From Nitrospira sp. SG-bin2 (lineage in GTDB: Bacteria > Nitrospirota > Nitrospiria > Nitrospirales > Nitrospiraceae): 64,000 bases of DNA. The notes below the pieces were generated by a model. The model worked only from the letters and a program-made list of their open reading frames with translations, was not told where the DNA came from and ran no database searches. The translations under genes and the position numbers were made by a program. The DNA is taken from the NCBI GenBank assembly GCA_002083405.1, contig LVWT01000002.1:1-64000 (forward strand). Direction: 5' to 3'. Position 1 is the first letter of the stretch, and each line of letters starts with the position of its first letter. Positions 18,321-28,775 of this stretch are shown here, in pieces.

Positions 18321-19688
18321 ATGCGCTACTGGCCGACAGTCCTCATGCTTGTCATTCTGGCGGGGCTCGGAGGCTATCTTTATGTGGTGGAATTCCCCAC
18401 CACGCAACGCGAGATCAAACAGGAGGCTGAACAGAAGCAACTGCTGTCGTTTCCCGAAACGGCCATCACAGGACTGACCATCACGACGGCTCAAGGCCCC
18501 GTCGAGCTCACACGCACCGACTCGGGAAGCTGGACTATTACCGCCCCCTTGCAAACCGACGCCGATATCCGCGAAGTCCAGGCCCTCGTCCGTGCACTAG
18601 TGACGGGCAAAGTGACCCGATCTGTCGCCGAACGATCTGCCGGCCTGGCCCCCTTCGGGCTGGAGCAGCCCGTAACAACCGTCACCGTCACGGCCGGGGG
18701 GCAGCAAGACACCTTGGCGATCGGCGACAGCGGTCCCCTGTCCAATACCCTGTACGTCCTCCGTGGATCGGACGGGAAAGTCTTGCTGACCGACCTGGCC
18801 CCTAAAGACTTTGTCAATAAATCGCTGCTGATGTTCCGGCGAAAGGACCTCCTGCGCTTTGTTCAGAACGATATCGAACGGGTGAGGCTCAACTACCCTC
18901 CGACTGAAATCGTGATCTACAACATGGCCAGGGGCAAACCGAAGCCGTCCTGGAAGATCCGCTACCCGATCGAAGCCGAAGCCGACCAAACGGAAGTCCG
19001 CTCACTGATGTTCCGTCTGGAAGACCTGAAGGCGCTGAGCATTATCGACCCGGGCCCTGAGCGGGATGCGGTAGCCAAAACCCTGACCACCCCGAAACTA
19101 AAGATCACTCTGCATACGGCAGAGGGCGACCAGAACGTCCAGCTCTACCAGCCGGACCCTCAAAGCGGCGATGCAATCGCAGAAACCACGCCTGAGGCCC
19201 CGCTCTACCGTGTCAGCCCGACAGCAATCAAAGACCTTACGAAGGACCTCTTCACTCTGCAAGACAAACGTCTGCTCGGAGTCGACTATACGGATATCGC
19301 CATGTTGTCGGTCCGCACGCGCGACCACCAGTATGTCCTCATCAATGACAATGGAGAATGGGTGCTGGAGGACCGCCCCACGGAAAAACTCAGCCAGGAA
19401 GCGGCGGATCTCTTTGTGAGCCGGGTGGCAAATCTTCCGGCGGAAGAGCGGGTGCTCAAACAATCCTCACCGCTCGCACCCTACGGACTGCTGGCACCGG
19501 CTGCCGAGTTCGTGGCCACCGGAAAAGACGGAAGGGTCGCCGGCAGGCTCACACTTGGCAACCGAGTAGGGAACTTGATCTATGCCACTGGCAATCGTCT
19601 GCAAGGCATCTTTCAAGCTCGTCCCGATCTTCTAACACAGATTCCCTCTAGAGCCGCCCTCCTTGCCCAGCCCCCCAATAAACCCTGA
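18321..19688 (+). CDS. DUF4340 domain protein (455 aa)
   Basis: One N-terminal transmembrane helix (residues ~5-22) followed by two repeats of a DUF4340 beta-rich domain; both halves carry a SGLAPFGL/SPLAPYGL-like motif and a following ...TVTVG..LG segment. DUF4340 proteins usually follow GldG-type genes, as here, and are thought to be a periplasmic part of the same envelope complex. The biochemical role is unknown. It is separated from gldG by a repetitive 140-bp spacer, unlike the overlapping genes upstream. Confidence 0.82.
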   Translation: MRYWPTVLMLVILAGLGGYLYVVEFPTTQREIKQEAEQKQLLSFPETAITGLTITTAQGPVELTRTDSGSWTITAPLQTDADIREVQALVRALVTGKVTRSVAERSAGLAPFGLEQPVTTVTVTAGGQQDTLAIGDSGPLSNTLYVLRGSDGKVLLTDLAPKDFVNKSLLMFRRKDLLRFVQNDIERVRLNYPPTEIVIYNMARGKPKPSWKIRYPIEAEADQTEVRSLMFRLEDLKALSIIDPGPERDAVAKTLTTPKLKITLHTAEGDQNVQLYQPDPQSGDAIAETTPEAPLYRVSPTAIKDLTKDLFTLQDKRLLGVDYTDIAMLSVRTRDHQYVLINDNGEWVLEDRPTEKLSQEAADLFVSRVANLPAEERVLKQSSPLAPYGLLAPAAEFVATGKDGRVAGRLTLGNRVGNLIYATGNRLQGIFQARPDLLTQIPSRAALLAQPPNKP

Positions 19689-19755
19689 ACGGGAATAACG
19701 GGATGCCGGTCTTCGTGAGATCGCCCAGAAATGTGTGTCTTGCGATCGAAGGGGA

Positions 19756-22700
19756 CTACGCCGCCGCCAATATTTGTTGAACCCGATCCACTAAGACCTG
19801 AGGTTTGAACGGCTTGGACAGGAATGCCACGCCGGGTTCCAATACACCATGTTGCACGATCGATTCGTCTGTGTACCCGGACATGTATAAAACTTTTAAC
19901 TGTGGATACTTGCTGAGCAGACGCTGCGCCATCTCTACGCCGCTCAGGTTGGGCATGACCACATCCGTCACAAGCAGATCGATCGGACCGCTATGGGAAT
20001 TGCCGACCGTGACACCCGCTTCGCCATCATGGGCAGTAAGGACCTTGTACCCATAGGATGCCAGTAATTCCTGAAACAACCTCCTGATACCGGCTTCGTC
20101 TTCCACCAACAGGATCGTTGCTTCCTTTTCCTTGCAGAACGGCTTAATCAGACGGGTTCCGTCAGCCTGAGGCTCTGCCGGAGACTCCGTCTCAACTGCA
20201 GGGAAATAGACGCGAAACGACGCACCTTTACCCAACTCACTCTCAACTGTGACAAAGCCGCCGCTCTGTTTGACGATACCATACACGGTCGAAAGCCCGA
20301 GTCCTGTGCCCTTACCGGATTCCTTCGTCGTGAAAAACGGTTCGAACACCCGAGCCTTCGTCTCCTCGTCCATTCCGCAGCCGGTATCGCGGACTTCCAG
20401 ACAGGCATAGCGGCCGGGCTTGACGATACCTGTCGGCTCGCCACGTTCGGGCGTGATGACAACATTGTCGGTGCGGAGAAGCAGCCGCCCACCCTTTGGC
20501 ATCGCGTCGCGTGCGTTGACCGCGAGGTTCATGATGACCTGATCGATTTGCCCGCGATCCGCTTTCACCGGGGCAAGGTCGTCCGCAAACACGGGCTCCA
20601 GCTGAATGTCCTCCCCGATAAGCTTGTGTAACAACCTTTCTATCTGAGCCACAACATCGTTCAACGAGAGCTGTGTCGGCTGAATCACCTGTTTGCGGCT
20701 GAAGGCCAACAGCTGCTGCGTAAGGTTGGCGGCCCGCCCGGCAGCCTTGACAATTTCTTGCACAGCCTGCTGTAGGGGATCCCCCGGCTTGATGCTCATC
20801 TGCAATATCTCGCTGAATCCGGTAATCACAGTGAGGAGGTTGTTGAAGTCATGGGCGACGCCGCCAGCCAATCGGCCGACTGCTTCCATCTTTTGCGCTT
20901 GCCGCAATTGCGCCTCTAATAAGGTCTTGTCCGATTCCGCTTCCTTCTGCACAGTTAAGTCCCGCGTCAGCTGGGAGAATCCGATCAGCTTTCCCGCCTC
21001 GTCGTAAATCGCCGCGATGGCGGCGCGAGCCCAGAATTTCGAGCCATCTTTCCGCAAGCGCCACCCTTCGTCCTCGACCGACCCCTGTTCGGCCGCCTGA
21101 GCCAGCAGCCGCGTCGGCTTGTCGCCCCCCACATCCTCGGCGGAATAGAAGTAGGAAAAGTGCCGACCGACAATATCTCCCGCCGTGTAGCCCATGATGC
21201 GTTGAGCCCCATCGTTCCAGTGAACGACGAGACCTCCGGGATCGAGCATGACGATGGAGTAATCCTTGACCTGGCCGACCATCTGATGAAAGCGCTGCTC
21301 GCTCAACCTGACGGCATGAAGGGCATCCCGCAAGGCAGTGATATCCACCGCTACGCTCAACACTTGGTCGTGCCGGCCATCCGGCCCGACTAACGGACGT
21401 TTGACGGTGCGCAGCCACCGGACCTTTCCTGTCGCATCGGTCAGCGCTTCTTCCGCAATGACCTGCTCCTGTCCCTTCTCCACCACCGCCAGATCGACCC
21501 GTTGAATGCGCTCCGCTTCTTCGGCGCGGGCACTGAAATCGGCATCCGTCCTTCCAACGAGGGCATCCACCGACGTGCCGTACGCATCGGCCACAGCTAA
21601 ATTCGCCAAGGTAAACCGCCCCTCCCGGTCCTTCGCAAAAATGAAATTGGGATTCATGTCGAGCACCTGCCGGAGAAAGCCATGCTGGCGTTGCAGCTGC
21701 CGATTGACTGATTCCAGCTCAGCCGTGCGGGCCTGAACGCGCTCCTCAAGATCCTTGGTAAACAGTTGTAGGTCCTCTCTCATGCGATCGAAGGTCCGAG
21801 CCAGGGAACCGATTTCGTCCTGTCGCCAGACCGGGAGCCTGTTCGGAGCAAAGTCGCCGCTGGCCACAGCCTCTGCGCTCTTGGTCAACTGTTCGATGGG
21901 ACGCCCCAATCGGGTGGCGACAAAGATGGCCAACACCGCCGCGAGGCCGGCTAACACAAACCCGATGCCGACGATCTGTCTTTGCAATCGATAGATTGGC
22001 TCGTAGGCCTGATCGAGCGGTCGTGCAACGCCGACGAAACTTCCCGCTCTCGGCCGCCCCTGCTCCCCGGTATGCCCGACCAAGAATTGGCGACCGTCAT
22101 TGGCCGTGAGGATGGCCCATGTGCGAAGTGGCGACGGCATGCCGGCCCGAGATTTCCGTAAATCCTGTAACCAGTCCTGGGAAAACAAATCCTGGCCGAC
22201 CCGAACAGAATCCTGTGTCTGTCCGGGCTGGCTCAAAAATAGCATTCCTTCTTTATTATTGAATAAAAGAACAGAGCCCTGTGCTTCATGAGCCTTCGAC
22301 GACAAGGGATACAAGATGCCGCGCACATGGTCATCCAGCTGAAGCGGCGACAAATAGGCGCTCAGATAGCCGATCAGGGACCGAGACTTCCCTTCGTGGA
22401 TAATCGGTGCCACGAAATAGTAGCCTCCCTCCTGAGTTTTCCACTGGAACGGCTGCCATTTGAGATGCATCTCCGTCGGCTTGTGCTCAAACCAACTCTG
22501 GTCTGTTACCGATTCACCGATCCGATGAGGCAAACCCGCCGCCACCACTTTCCCGCCCGGAGAGATAGCCATCAACGAGCTCCAGACCCGCTGCCCCTGT
22601 GCCAGCGCGGTCAATGTCTCAGTGATACGCCCGGCCGGATCACCCTCATTCAGATCATGCATCACAGACAGCTTGGCCCAATCCTTCAGTGAGGCCTGAC

Positions 22701-22929
22701 TGTTGGCCCTCAGATGATCGAGGCTTTCGGCAATATGCTCAGCTTGAGCCGAAAGCTGGAGGCCGATATTCTCTTCCAAGGCTGCTTGCCCGTTATGTAG
22801 GATGAGGACCGATGCGATGACCAGCGGACTCACTGCCAGCAGAAGAAACAGACCCGTCAATCGGCCTAACAACCCTCGAACCGATCGACCGACTGACTCA
22901 ACGAGCGAACCTCTGTGTTCTGACTCCAT
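19756..22929 (-). CDS. Hybrid sensor histidine kinase (1057 aa)
   Basis: Domains in order: transmembrane helix (~20-45), periplasmic dCache-like sensor (~50-310), second transmembrane helix (~320-340), HAMP (~340-390), two PAS domains (~420-535 and ~545-665), HisKA with VAHDFNNLL, HATPase with NLAVNARDAM, DTGCGMD and GKGTGLGLST, and a C-terminal receiver with phospho-acceptor Asp in LLVTDVVMP and Lys in FLSKPF. This HDFNN-type kinase plus receiver probably passes phosphate to a separate partner. The start is the ATG preceded by GGAG (MESEHRG). No response regulator is adjacent; the next gene pair is a separate system. Confidence 0.9.
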   Translation of the reverse strand: MESEHRGSLVESVGRSVRGLLGRLTGLFLLLAVSPLVIASVLILHNGQAALEENIGLQLSAQAEHIAESLDHLRANSQASLKDWAKLSVMHDLNEGDPAGRITETLTALAQGQRVWSSLMAISPGGKVVAAGLPHRIGESVTDQSWFEHKPTEMHLKWQPFQWKTQEGGYYFVAPIIHEGKSRSLIGYLSAYLSPLQLDDHVRGILYPLSSKAHEAQGSVLLFNNKEGMLFLSQPGQTQDSVRVGQDLFSQDWLQDLRKSRAGMPSPLRTWAILTANDGRQFLVGHTGEQGRPRAGSFVGVARPLDQAYEPIYRLQRQIVGIGFVLAGLAAVLAIFVATRLGRPIEQLTKSAEAVASGDFAPNRLPVWRQDEIGSLARTFDRMREDLQLFTKDLEERVQARTAELESVNRQLQRQHGFLRQVLDMNPNFIFAKDREGRFTLANLAVADAYGTSVDALVGRTDADFSARAEEAERIQRVDLAVVEKGQEQVIAEEALTDATGKVRWLRTVKRPLVGPDGRHDQVLSVAVDITALRDALHAVRLSEQRFHQMVGQVKDYSIVMLDPGGLVVHWNDGAQRIMGYTAGDIVGRHFSYFYSAEDVGGDKPTRLLAQAAEQGSVEDEGWRLRKDGSKFWARAAIAAIYDEAGKLIGFSQLTRDLTVQKEAESDKTLLEAQLRQAQKMEAVGRLAGGVAHDFNNLLTVITGFSEILQMSIKPGDPLQQAVQEIVKAAGRAANLTQQLLAFSRKQVIQPTQLSLNDVVAQIERLLHKLIGEDIQLEPVFADDLAPVKADRGQIDQVIMNLAVNARDAMPKGGRLLLRTDNVVITPERGEPTGIVKPGRYACLEVRDTGCGMDEETKARVFEPFFTTKESGKGTGLGLSTVYGIVKQSGGFVTVESELGKGASFRVYFPAVETESPAEPQADGTRLIKPFCKEKEATILLVEDEAGIRRLFQELLASYGYKVLTAHDGEAGVTVGNSHSGPIDLLVTDVVMPNLSGVEMAQRLLSKYPQLKVLYMSGYTDESIVQHGVLEPGVAFLSKPFKPQVLVDRVQQILAAA

Positions 22930-23288
22930 ACCAAACTGCTCCGGATACCAGCCCAATAATGAGTGAGATCGCAGAGATCGATCCTACCGGACTTTTGTGC
23001 CGGAACAAGAAAATTGCAGTTCTCGTATTACAGCAAAACCAGCTTGTAGCTCACGGGGAACAAGCACGTATCACTGATAACATTTGATGGTGAGGGTTAC
23101 GGGATGAGGCGTCCGGGGTATCAGCCAATGGCGGTGTGCGCCTCGCCACTTGCCACTCAGCACCCACAACTAATTCCGGCTCAGCCATACGCCATGCGGT
23201 AACGGCTTTTCGACACTACGAGGCTCGCCTCGCAGCGTCTGCAGAGCAGACGAAGCGGGGTTGATGAACGACTGGGGCGAAGCGGAAT
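22930..23288. other. Intergenic region (359 bp)
   Basis: Holds the promoter of the hybrid kinase and the 3' end of the response regulator unit. A short low-complexity piece (23140-23175, CCACTTGCCACTCAGCACCC) resembles tracts in other spacers of this window, and GAGGCTCGCCTC plus GTCTGCAGAGCAGAC at 23219-23251 are small dyads. No gene is seen. Confidence 0.45.
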
Positions 23289-23960
23289 TTACGGGCGCGG
23301 ATCCAATTCGATGAGTCCTTTGCGGATCGCAAGAATGGCGGCTTGCGTGCGATCGTACACTTGCAGCTTGTGGAAAATGTTTCGAACGTGATTCTTCACG
23401 GTCTTTTCGCTCAAGTCGAGATTATTGGCAATCTCCTTGTTCGTTTTTCCATCAGCGACCAATCGGAGGACGGTGATCTCCCGCTCCGTCAAATCGTGCT
23501 CAGCCCAAGCCGACTTCTTGCCCTTCTTCTGGGCCATCAGCGAAAACTCCGCCAAGATCTTGCTGGCGACGGACGGGTGAATGAGCGATTCGCCTCGATA
23601 AATCGCCCGAATGGCGGCGACGATCTGCGACGACTCCGAATCCTTGAGCAAGTAGCCTGTGGCGCCGGCCCGAACCAGATCAAAGATATACTGCTGTTCT
23701 TCGTACATCGTCAGAGCGACGATGCCGATGTGCGGAAACTCGCGCTTGATCTGTCTGGTTGCCTCGACACCGCCCATCCGCGGCATGCTGACATCCATCA
23801 AGATTACGTCCGGAAGCAGAGCGCGGGCCTTTTCCACCGCCTCAATGCCGTCTTGCGCCTCGCCCAGAACATGGATGTCGTCCTTGGTCTTGAGAATCGC
23901 CGCCAGACCTTCACGGACCACACGATGATCGTCGGCGATCAACACCTTAATTTTCTCCAT
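23289..23960 (-). CDS. NarL/FixJ-type response regulator (223 aa)
   Basis: Receiver domain (residues 4-120) with acidic pocket DD, phospho-acceptor Asp56 in VILMDVSMP and Lys near residue 106; C-terminal LuxR-type helix-turn-helix (~155-220) with LTEREITVLRLVADG and NKEIAN. The start MEKIKV has GGAGG upstream and overlaps the last codons of the preceding kinase gene by 14 bp, so the two are a cognate, translationally coupled pair. It should bind DNA as a phosphorylated dimer; targets are not evident. Confidence 0.9.
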   Translation of the reverse strand: MEKIKVLIADDHRVVREGLAAILKTKDDIHVLGEAQDGIEAVEKARALLPDVILMDVSMPRMGGVEATRQIKREFPHIGIVALTMYEEQQYIFDLVRAGATGYLLKDSESSQIVAAIRAIYRGESLIHPSVASKILAEFSLMAQKKGKKSAWAEHDLTEREITVLRLVADGKTNKEIANNLDLSEKTVKNHVRNIFHKLQVYDRTQAAILAIRKGLIELDPRP

Positions 23961-25059
23961 GACTCGCATCCTCCCTCTTGTCCTTATCGAACAACGGCAC
24001 TTCGACGACGACCTTTGTACCTCGTCCCTTCTTGGATTCGACACGCCCTTCTCCGCCGACCAGCCTGGCCCGCTCTAAAATCCCTTTGATTCCGAAATGG
24101 TCCCACTTTTCAGGATCGCGCAGGACGGTCTCCATATCGAACCCCACACCGTTGTCGGTGATCGTAACCCGCAGCATTTCCAGACCGATCTCCAGCCGAA
24201 TCGACACCCGGTTCGCCTTTGCATGTTTATGGACGTTGCTCAAGGCCTCCTGAATGATGCGGAAGAGGAAGATCTTGGTCCGGGGAAAGAGAATCTGCTC
24301 ATCGCCTGTGACGGTGAACTTGGCGGCGATATGCGACTCAATCTCATACGACTTGAGATAGTTGGTCAGCGCCGGAATCAATTCCATCTTGTCGTAGTGA
24401 AGCGGCCGCAGATTGAAGATCACCTGGCGGGCTTCCTGAATGGCGAGTTTGAGTTGCGCCTTGCTCTCTTTGATGGTGGCCAGTCCGGCTTTCGGATTTT
24501 TTCGCATCAGCTGCAGGCAGAGATCGAGCTTGAAATTGACACCCGCCAGGCTTTGGATGAAGCCATCGTGGATTTCACAGGCGATGCGGGTGCGTTCATC
24601 CGTCACCACCGCACCGGTCTCTTTGACATACAACCGATAGAGGGACTGATACTTGTTGAGCGTCCGTTCGATCTCCGCCGTCGCACGGATACGGGCCTCG
24701 ATCAGCTCCCACATGAATTTGGCGCTGGCGCCCCCGATGATCGTCACGCCCATCCGATGGAAGTCCTGAAGCAATTGCCACACTTCGGCATTGCCTGACA
24801 CATCGATAATCAAATCGACCCGTTCCATCGCCAACAACTGCCGATAGTCTCGGGTGACCGGAATTCCCAGCTGCTTGGCGAGGCTCACTCCCGGCGCCTG
24901 CTGATCAACCTCTGCCACTCCAACGATCCGCACGAGCGGGTCGTCCGCAAAGATTTCCATCAGCGCCGTGCCGCCACGGCCTGCGCCGATGATGGCGACA
25001 TTGGTGGTGCCGAAACTCGCTGTTTTTCGCCGATTTCGCTGAGATTGCAGGGTGGCCAT
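23947..25059 (-). CDS. Rossmann-domain / HisKA_3 histidine kinase fusion (370 aa)
   Basis: Residues ~18-125 form an NAD(P)-binding Rossmann domain: VAIIGAGRGG (glycine-rich loop, 25-30), an acidic residue after strand two (VGVAEVD, suggesting NAD rather than NADP), then VDLIIDVSGN as in oxidoreductases. A short linker is followed by a NarX/LiaS-type kinase core: HisKA_3 with His164 in IACEIHDGFIQ, N-box EALSNVHKHAKAN (271-283), DNGVGFD (302-308) and HFGIKGILERA. There is no transmembrane segment, so it is cytosolic. It lacks a catalytic domain after the Rossmann fold, so the fold probably senses a dinucleotide. It is coupled to the LuxR-type regulator by overlap. Confidence 0.9.
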   Translation of the reverse strand: MATLQSQRNRRKTASFGTTNVAIIGAGRGGTALMEIFADDPLVRIVGVAEVDQQAPGVSLAKQLGIPVTRDYRQLLAMERVDLIIDVSGNAEVWQLLQDFHRMGVTIIGGASAKFMWELIEARIRATAEIERTLNKYQSLYRLYVKETGAVVTDERTRIACEIHDGFIQSLAGVNFKLDLCLQLMRKNPKAGLATIKESKAQLKLAIQEARQVIFNLRPLHYDKMELIPALTNYLKSYEIESHIAAKFTVTGDEQILFPRTKIFLFRIIQEALSNVHKHAKANRVSIRLEIGLEMLRVTITDNGVGFDMETVLRDPEKWDHFGIKGILERARLVGGEGRVESKKGRGTKVVVEVPLFDKDKREDASHGEN

Positions 25060-25166
25060 GTGTTCGACGCTCCGCGCACACAGTTCGCTGGGACGGACGA
25101 TCGAGGCCGCTTACATCAGTCGGGGGTGACGCGGAGAAACGCGAAGGCGGCTCAAAGAACCGTGGC

Positions 25167-25631
25167 TCAACGCTCGCGGCGCTGTTGAGCCAGAACTTTC
25201 AGCTCATCCATGAACTGATCAATGTCCTTAAACTCACGATACACGGACGCAAACCGAACATAGGCGACCTGGTCCAGCTGATGCAGCTCTTTCATCACTT
25301 CCTCGCCCACCACCCGGCTTTTAATTTCGCTCTCGCCCATCTCCTGGATCCGCTTTTCGATCCGATCAGCGGCGTCTTCAATCGTCGCGGTGCTGATCGG
25401 CCGTTTCTCACAGGCTTTCTTAATCCCGGAAAGGATCTTGGCCCGGTCAAATGACTCGCGGCGGCCGTCTTTCTTGACGACAACCGGGAGAATCTCTTCG
25501 ACCCGCTCATATGTGGTGTAGCGGCGGCGGCACCCAATGCACTCGCGGCGACGGCGGATGACTTCGCCTTCCTTGGCCATCCGCGAGTCGACCACCTTGT
25601 CTTCCAGCTCATCGCAGAAGGGACATTTCAC
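25167..25631 (-). CDS. nrdR: Transcriptional repressor NrdR (154 aa)
   Basis: NrdR represses ribonucleotide reductase genes, sensing ATP/dATP. An N-terminal zinc ribbon has Cys3, Cys6, Cys31 and Cys34 (MKCPFC...CIGC) with the basic run IRRRRE, and an ATP-cone domain spans ~49-139 ([16 protein letters not shown]). Length matches the family. It lies 33 bp after glyA in the same direction; the glyA-nrdR pairing is common in bacteria. Confidence 0.96.
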   Translation of the reverse strand: MKCPFCDELEDKVVDSRMAKEGEVIRRRRECIGCRRRYTTYERVEEILPVVVKKDGRRESFDRAKILSGIKKACEKRPISTATIEDAADRIEKRIQEMGESEIKSRVVGEEVMKELHQLDQVAYVRFASVYREFKDIDQFMDELKVLAQQRRER

Positions 25632-25664
25632 AGGCGGTGACCCTGGCTCATGAATGGGGACTCG

Positions 25665-26927
25665 TCAGTAGGAATGAAAGATAGGGAACCGGTTGCACAG
25701 AGCTTTGGCTTCCAGGCGAACCTCTTCCAGCACCGCCGGTTCTTGCGGGTGCTGCAGCACACGATCAACCAACTTCACAATGTGTTTCATCTCCGGCTCC
25801 CGCATCCCTCGCGTCGAGACGATTGGAGAACCCAGCCGGATGCCGCTGGCCACCGCCGGCGGCTTTTCGTCGTAGGGGACGGCATTCTTGTTCAGGATAA
25901 TACCGGCCGCATCAAGAGCCGCATCGGCGTCCTTCCCCGTAATCCCCTTATTCGAGAGATTAACCAACATGAGGTGGGTATCGGTCCCGCCGGAAACAAT
26001 CTTGTACCCGTGATCCATCAGCCCTTGTGCCAACGCTTTCGCATTGGTGAGGACCTGCTGTTGGTAGCGTTTGAACGATGGAGACAAGGCTTCCTTGAAC
26101 GCGACGGCTTTGGCCGCAATCACATGCATAAGCGGCCCGCCCTGCAAACCGGGGAACACCAGCTTGTCGACGCCCTTCGCATACTCGGCCTTACACATCG
26201 TGACCCCGCCTCGCGGGCCCCGAAGAGTCTTATGGGTCGTCGTGGTCACAAAGTCCGCATAGGGGACGGGATTGGGATGCAGCCCCGCGGCAATAAGGCC
26301 GGCAATGTGAGCAATATCGACCAGCAAATAAGCGCCGACCGATTTGGCTATGGCTTGAAATCGTGGGAAGTCCAATACACGGGCATAGGCGCTGGCGCCG
26401 ACCACGATCATGCGGGGCCTGCATTCTTCAGCGGCTTTCTGCACGGCATCATAATCGATAGTTTCTGTCTGCCTGTCTACTCCGTATGAAAATACACGAA
26501 AGAGAATACCGGAGAAGTTGACCTTACTTCCATGGGTCAGATGCCCCCCTTGCGCCAGATCCATCCCGAGTATCGTGTCACCCGGCTTCAATACCGACAG
26601 GTAGGCCGCCATGTTGGCCTGCGAACCGGAATGCGGCTGCACGTTGACGTGCTCTGCTCCGAAGATCTCCTTGCACCGTTGAATCGCAAGGTCTTCGACC
26701 GTGTCGGCGTGCTGACACCCTCCGTAATACCGTCTGCCGGGATACCCCTCCGCATACTTATTGGTCAACACAGACCCCTGTGCGGCCAGCACAGCGGGAC
26801 TGGCAAAGTTCTCCGAGGCAATCAACAGCAGCTTGTCCCGCTGCCGCGTTTCTTCCGCCTCGATCGCCGCGTAGACATCGGGGTCCGCGGCTCTCAAAGC
26901 ATCTACTGATTCAATTCCCTCGTACAT
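25665..26927 (-). CDS. glyA: Serine hydroxymethyltransferase (420 aa)
   Basis: Interconverts serine and glycine with transfer of a one-carbon unit to tetrahydrofolate; PLP-dependent. Family marks include [21 protein letters not shown] and the PLP-lysine motif [14 protein letters not shown]. The start MYEGIES is chosen by family length; the longer in-frame start is TTG and would overlap rplI. The gene is 16 bp downstream of rplI and follows tdh and kbl, which produce glycine, so it can pass carbon from threonine into the folate pool. Confidence 0.96.
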   Translation of the reverse strand: MYEGIESVDALRAADPDVYAAIEAEETRQRDKLLLIASENFASPAVLAAQGSVLTNKYAEGYPGRRYYGGCQHADTVEDLAIQRCKEIFGAEHVNVQPHSGSQANMAAYLSVLKPGDTILGMDLAQGGHLTHGSKVNFSGILFRVFSYGVDRQTETIDYDAVQKAAEECRPRMIVVGASAYARVLDFPRFQAIAKSVGAYLLVDIAHIAGLIAAGLHPNPVPYADFVTTTTHKTLRGPRGGVTMCKAEYAKGVDKLVFPGLQGGPLMHVIAAKAVAFKEALSPSFKRYQQQVLTNAKALAQGLMDHGYKIVSGGTDTHLMLVNLSNKGITGKDADAALDAAGIILNKNAVPYDEKPPAVASGIRLGSPIVSTRGMREPEMKHIVKLVDRVLQHPQEPAVLEEVRLEAKALCNRFPIFHSY

Positions 26928-26943
26928 CTCGATCTCGCTTACT

Positions 26944-27414
26944 CTATGCCTGGGCCGGCGCTTCAACTTCCTGTTTCTTCACGACACAGACCGTCACCGT
27001 GGCCGTCACATCTCTCGGCATCTTGATGGGCACCGTGACGGTTCCCAATTCCTTGATCGGCTGCCCCAATTGAATCTTCCGCCGGTCCACAGTGAAGCCT
27101 TGCGCGGCCAACCCTTCAGCAATATCCTTGACCGTCACCGAACCGAACATCTTGTCGTCCTTGCCCACTTGCGCCTCGATGGTCAGCGTCACCGCCGACA
27201 CCTTCTTGGCATGAGTCTCGATCTCCAGTTTTTCCTTCTTGGCCTTTTCCGCCGCCGCCCGCTTGGCATGCTCGAAAGCTTTGATACTCCGGCTGTCGGC
27301 TTCAACCGCTTTGCGGCGAGGCAACAGGAAATTCCTGGCAAATCCATCGGCCACGTTGATGACATCGCCGAGGTGCCCCACCCCGTCCATCGTCTCTTGC
27401 AGAATGACTTTCAT
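26944..27414 (-). CDS. rplI: 50S ribosomal protein L9 (156 aa)
   Basis: Typical L9: N-terminal domain [17 protein letters not shown] with [12 protein letters not shown], a long connecting helix rich in Ala, Lys and Glu, and a C-terminal domain with [20 protein letters not shown] precedes the ATG. It usually sits with rpsF/rpsR, but here it lies between kbl and glyA. Confidence 0.97.
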   Translation of the reverse strand: MKVILQETMDGVGHLGDVINVADGFARNFLLPRRKAVEADSRSIKAFEHAKRAAAEKAKKEKLEIETHAKKVSAVTLTIEAQVGKDDKMFGSVTVKDIAEGLAAQGFTVDRRKIQLGQPIKELGTVTVPIKMPRDVTATVTVCVVKKQEVEAPAQA

Positions 27415-27490
27415 ACCCCTCGCTCCTTCTCTGAGAAAGGAGTGGAGAATACTGGGACGACTGCAAAAAGTCAATTCGGATCGGCAGGTT

Positions 27491-28681
27491 TCACTGAATA
27501 ACGGCCAGCGCCCGACCTACCTTCGCAAAGGCCTCCACAGCCCGTTCCAGCTGAACTCTCGTGTGGGCCGCCGACATCTGAACCCTGATTCTGGCCTGAC
27601 CATCCGGGACAACGGGGTAACTAAATCCGACGACGTAGACAGCCTCGCTCAATAAGGCCTCGGCCATCGAGGTGGCGAGGGCCGCTTCGCCCAACATGAC
27701 GGGAATAATAGGATGTTCGCCCGGAATGAGACGGAATCCCAGCGCGGTCAGCTGGGCGCGAAAAAACACCGCGTTGGCGTGGAGCCGCTCGCGCAACTCA
27801 TCCCCTTCCGCCACGAGATCGAGCGCGCGCAAGGCTCCGGCCGACACAACAGGTGGAAGCGCATTCGAGAACAGATAGGGTCTCGACCGCTGACGAAGCA
27901 ATTCGACGATCTCAGCCCTGCTTGATGTAAATCCTCCCGTAGCCCCACCCAGCGTCTTTCCCAAAGTGCTCGTAACGATGTCCACGCGATCAGCCAGGCC
28001 GTAATGGGCCGGTGTGCCCCTCCCCCGGGGGCCGAGAACACCGGTCGCATGGCTGTCGTCCACCACCACTGCCGCATCGTACCGCTCGGCGAGGTCAACG
28101 ATCCGGTCAAGCCTGGCCAAATCCCCATCCATCGAAAACACTCCGTCGGTCACGATGAGCCGCAGCCGGCTGTTTTGCGAGGCCTTTAACCGCCCTTCGA
28201 GCTCGCCCATGTCCGAATGGGCATATCGCAATCGTGTCGCCTTACAAAGCCGGATGCCGTCGATCAGGCTGGCATGGTTCAACGCATCGCTGATGACGGC
28301 ATCGCGCTCGTCCACCAGCGCTTCGAATAATCCTCCGTTGGCGTCGAAACAGGAACTATAGAGAATCGTGTCCTCGGTGCCTAGAAACTCGCTGATTGCC
28401 CGTTCCAGCCGTTTATGCAGATCCTGTGTGCCGCAGATAAAGCGCACCGAAGCCATACCGTATCCGTGGGTCTTCAAGCCGTCCACGGCCGCTTGAACTA
28501 TCTCCGGGTGATTTGCCAACCCGAGATAATTATTGGCGCAAAGATTCAGGACCGGGCCTCGATCCACCCGAATATCCGGGCCTTGCGGCCCCAGGATGCG
28601 CCGCTCGGATTTGTAGAGGCCTTTCGCGCGGATGTCGGCAATCTGCTGTTGAAGAACTTTTTTAAGGGATGTGTACGCCAT
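27491..28681 (-). CDS. kbl: Glycine C-acetyltransferase (2-amino-3-ketobutyrate CoA ligase, 396 aa)
   Basis: PLP-dependent alpha-oxoamine synthase that splits 2-amino-3-ketobutyrate with CoA into glycine and acetyl-CoA. Motifs: [37 protein letters not shown] and the PLP-lysine site [10 protein letters not shown]. Residues favour Kbl over 8-amino-7-oxononanoate synthase, and the adjacent tdh confirms the pathway. The start [10 protein letters not shown] is by alignment; its ribosome site is weak. Confidence 0.93.
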   Translation of the reverse strand: MAYTSLKKVLQQQIADIRAKGLYKSERRILGPQGPDIRVDRGPVLNLCANNYLGLANHPEIVQAAVDGLKTHGYGMASVRFICGTQDLHKRLERAISEFLGTEDTILYSSCFDANGGLFEALVDERDAVISDALNHASLIDGIRLCKATRLRYAHSDMGELEGRLKASQNSRLRLIVTDGVFSMDGDLARLDRIVDLAERYDAAVVVDDSHATGVLGPRGRGTPAHYGLADRVDIVTSTLGKTLGGATGGFTSSRAEIVELLRQRSRPYLFSNALPPVVSAGALRALDLVAEGDELRERLHANAVFFRAQLTALGFRLIPGEHPIIPVMLGEAALATSMAEALLSEAVYVVGFSYPVVPDGQARIRVQMSAAHTRVQLERAVEAFAKVGRALAVIQ

Positions 28682-28775
28682 ATCGTCGGCACAGTGGACA
28701 AGCTGACAGGTGTATTCGCTGATCACCAGCTGTTTATTAGGGCCTTGCCCGCCTGTCAGCCTGTGGCCTGTCAGC

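Noticed and set aside
23343..24089. 248-codon plus-strand frame
   Set aside because: Antisense to the response regulator and kinase genes, both of which have unmistakable domains.
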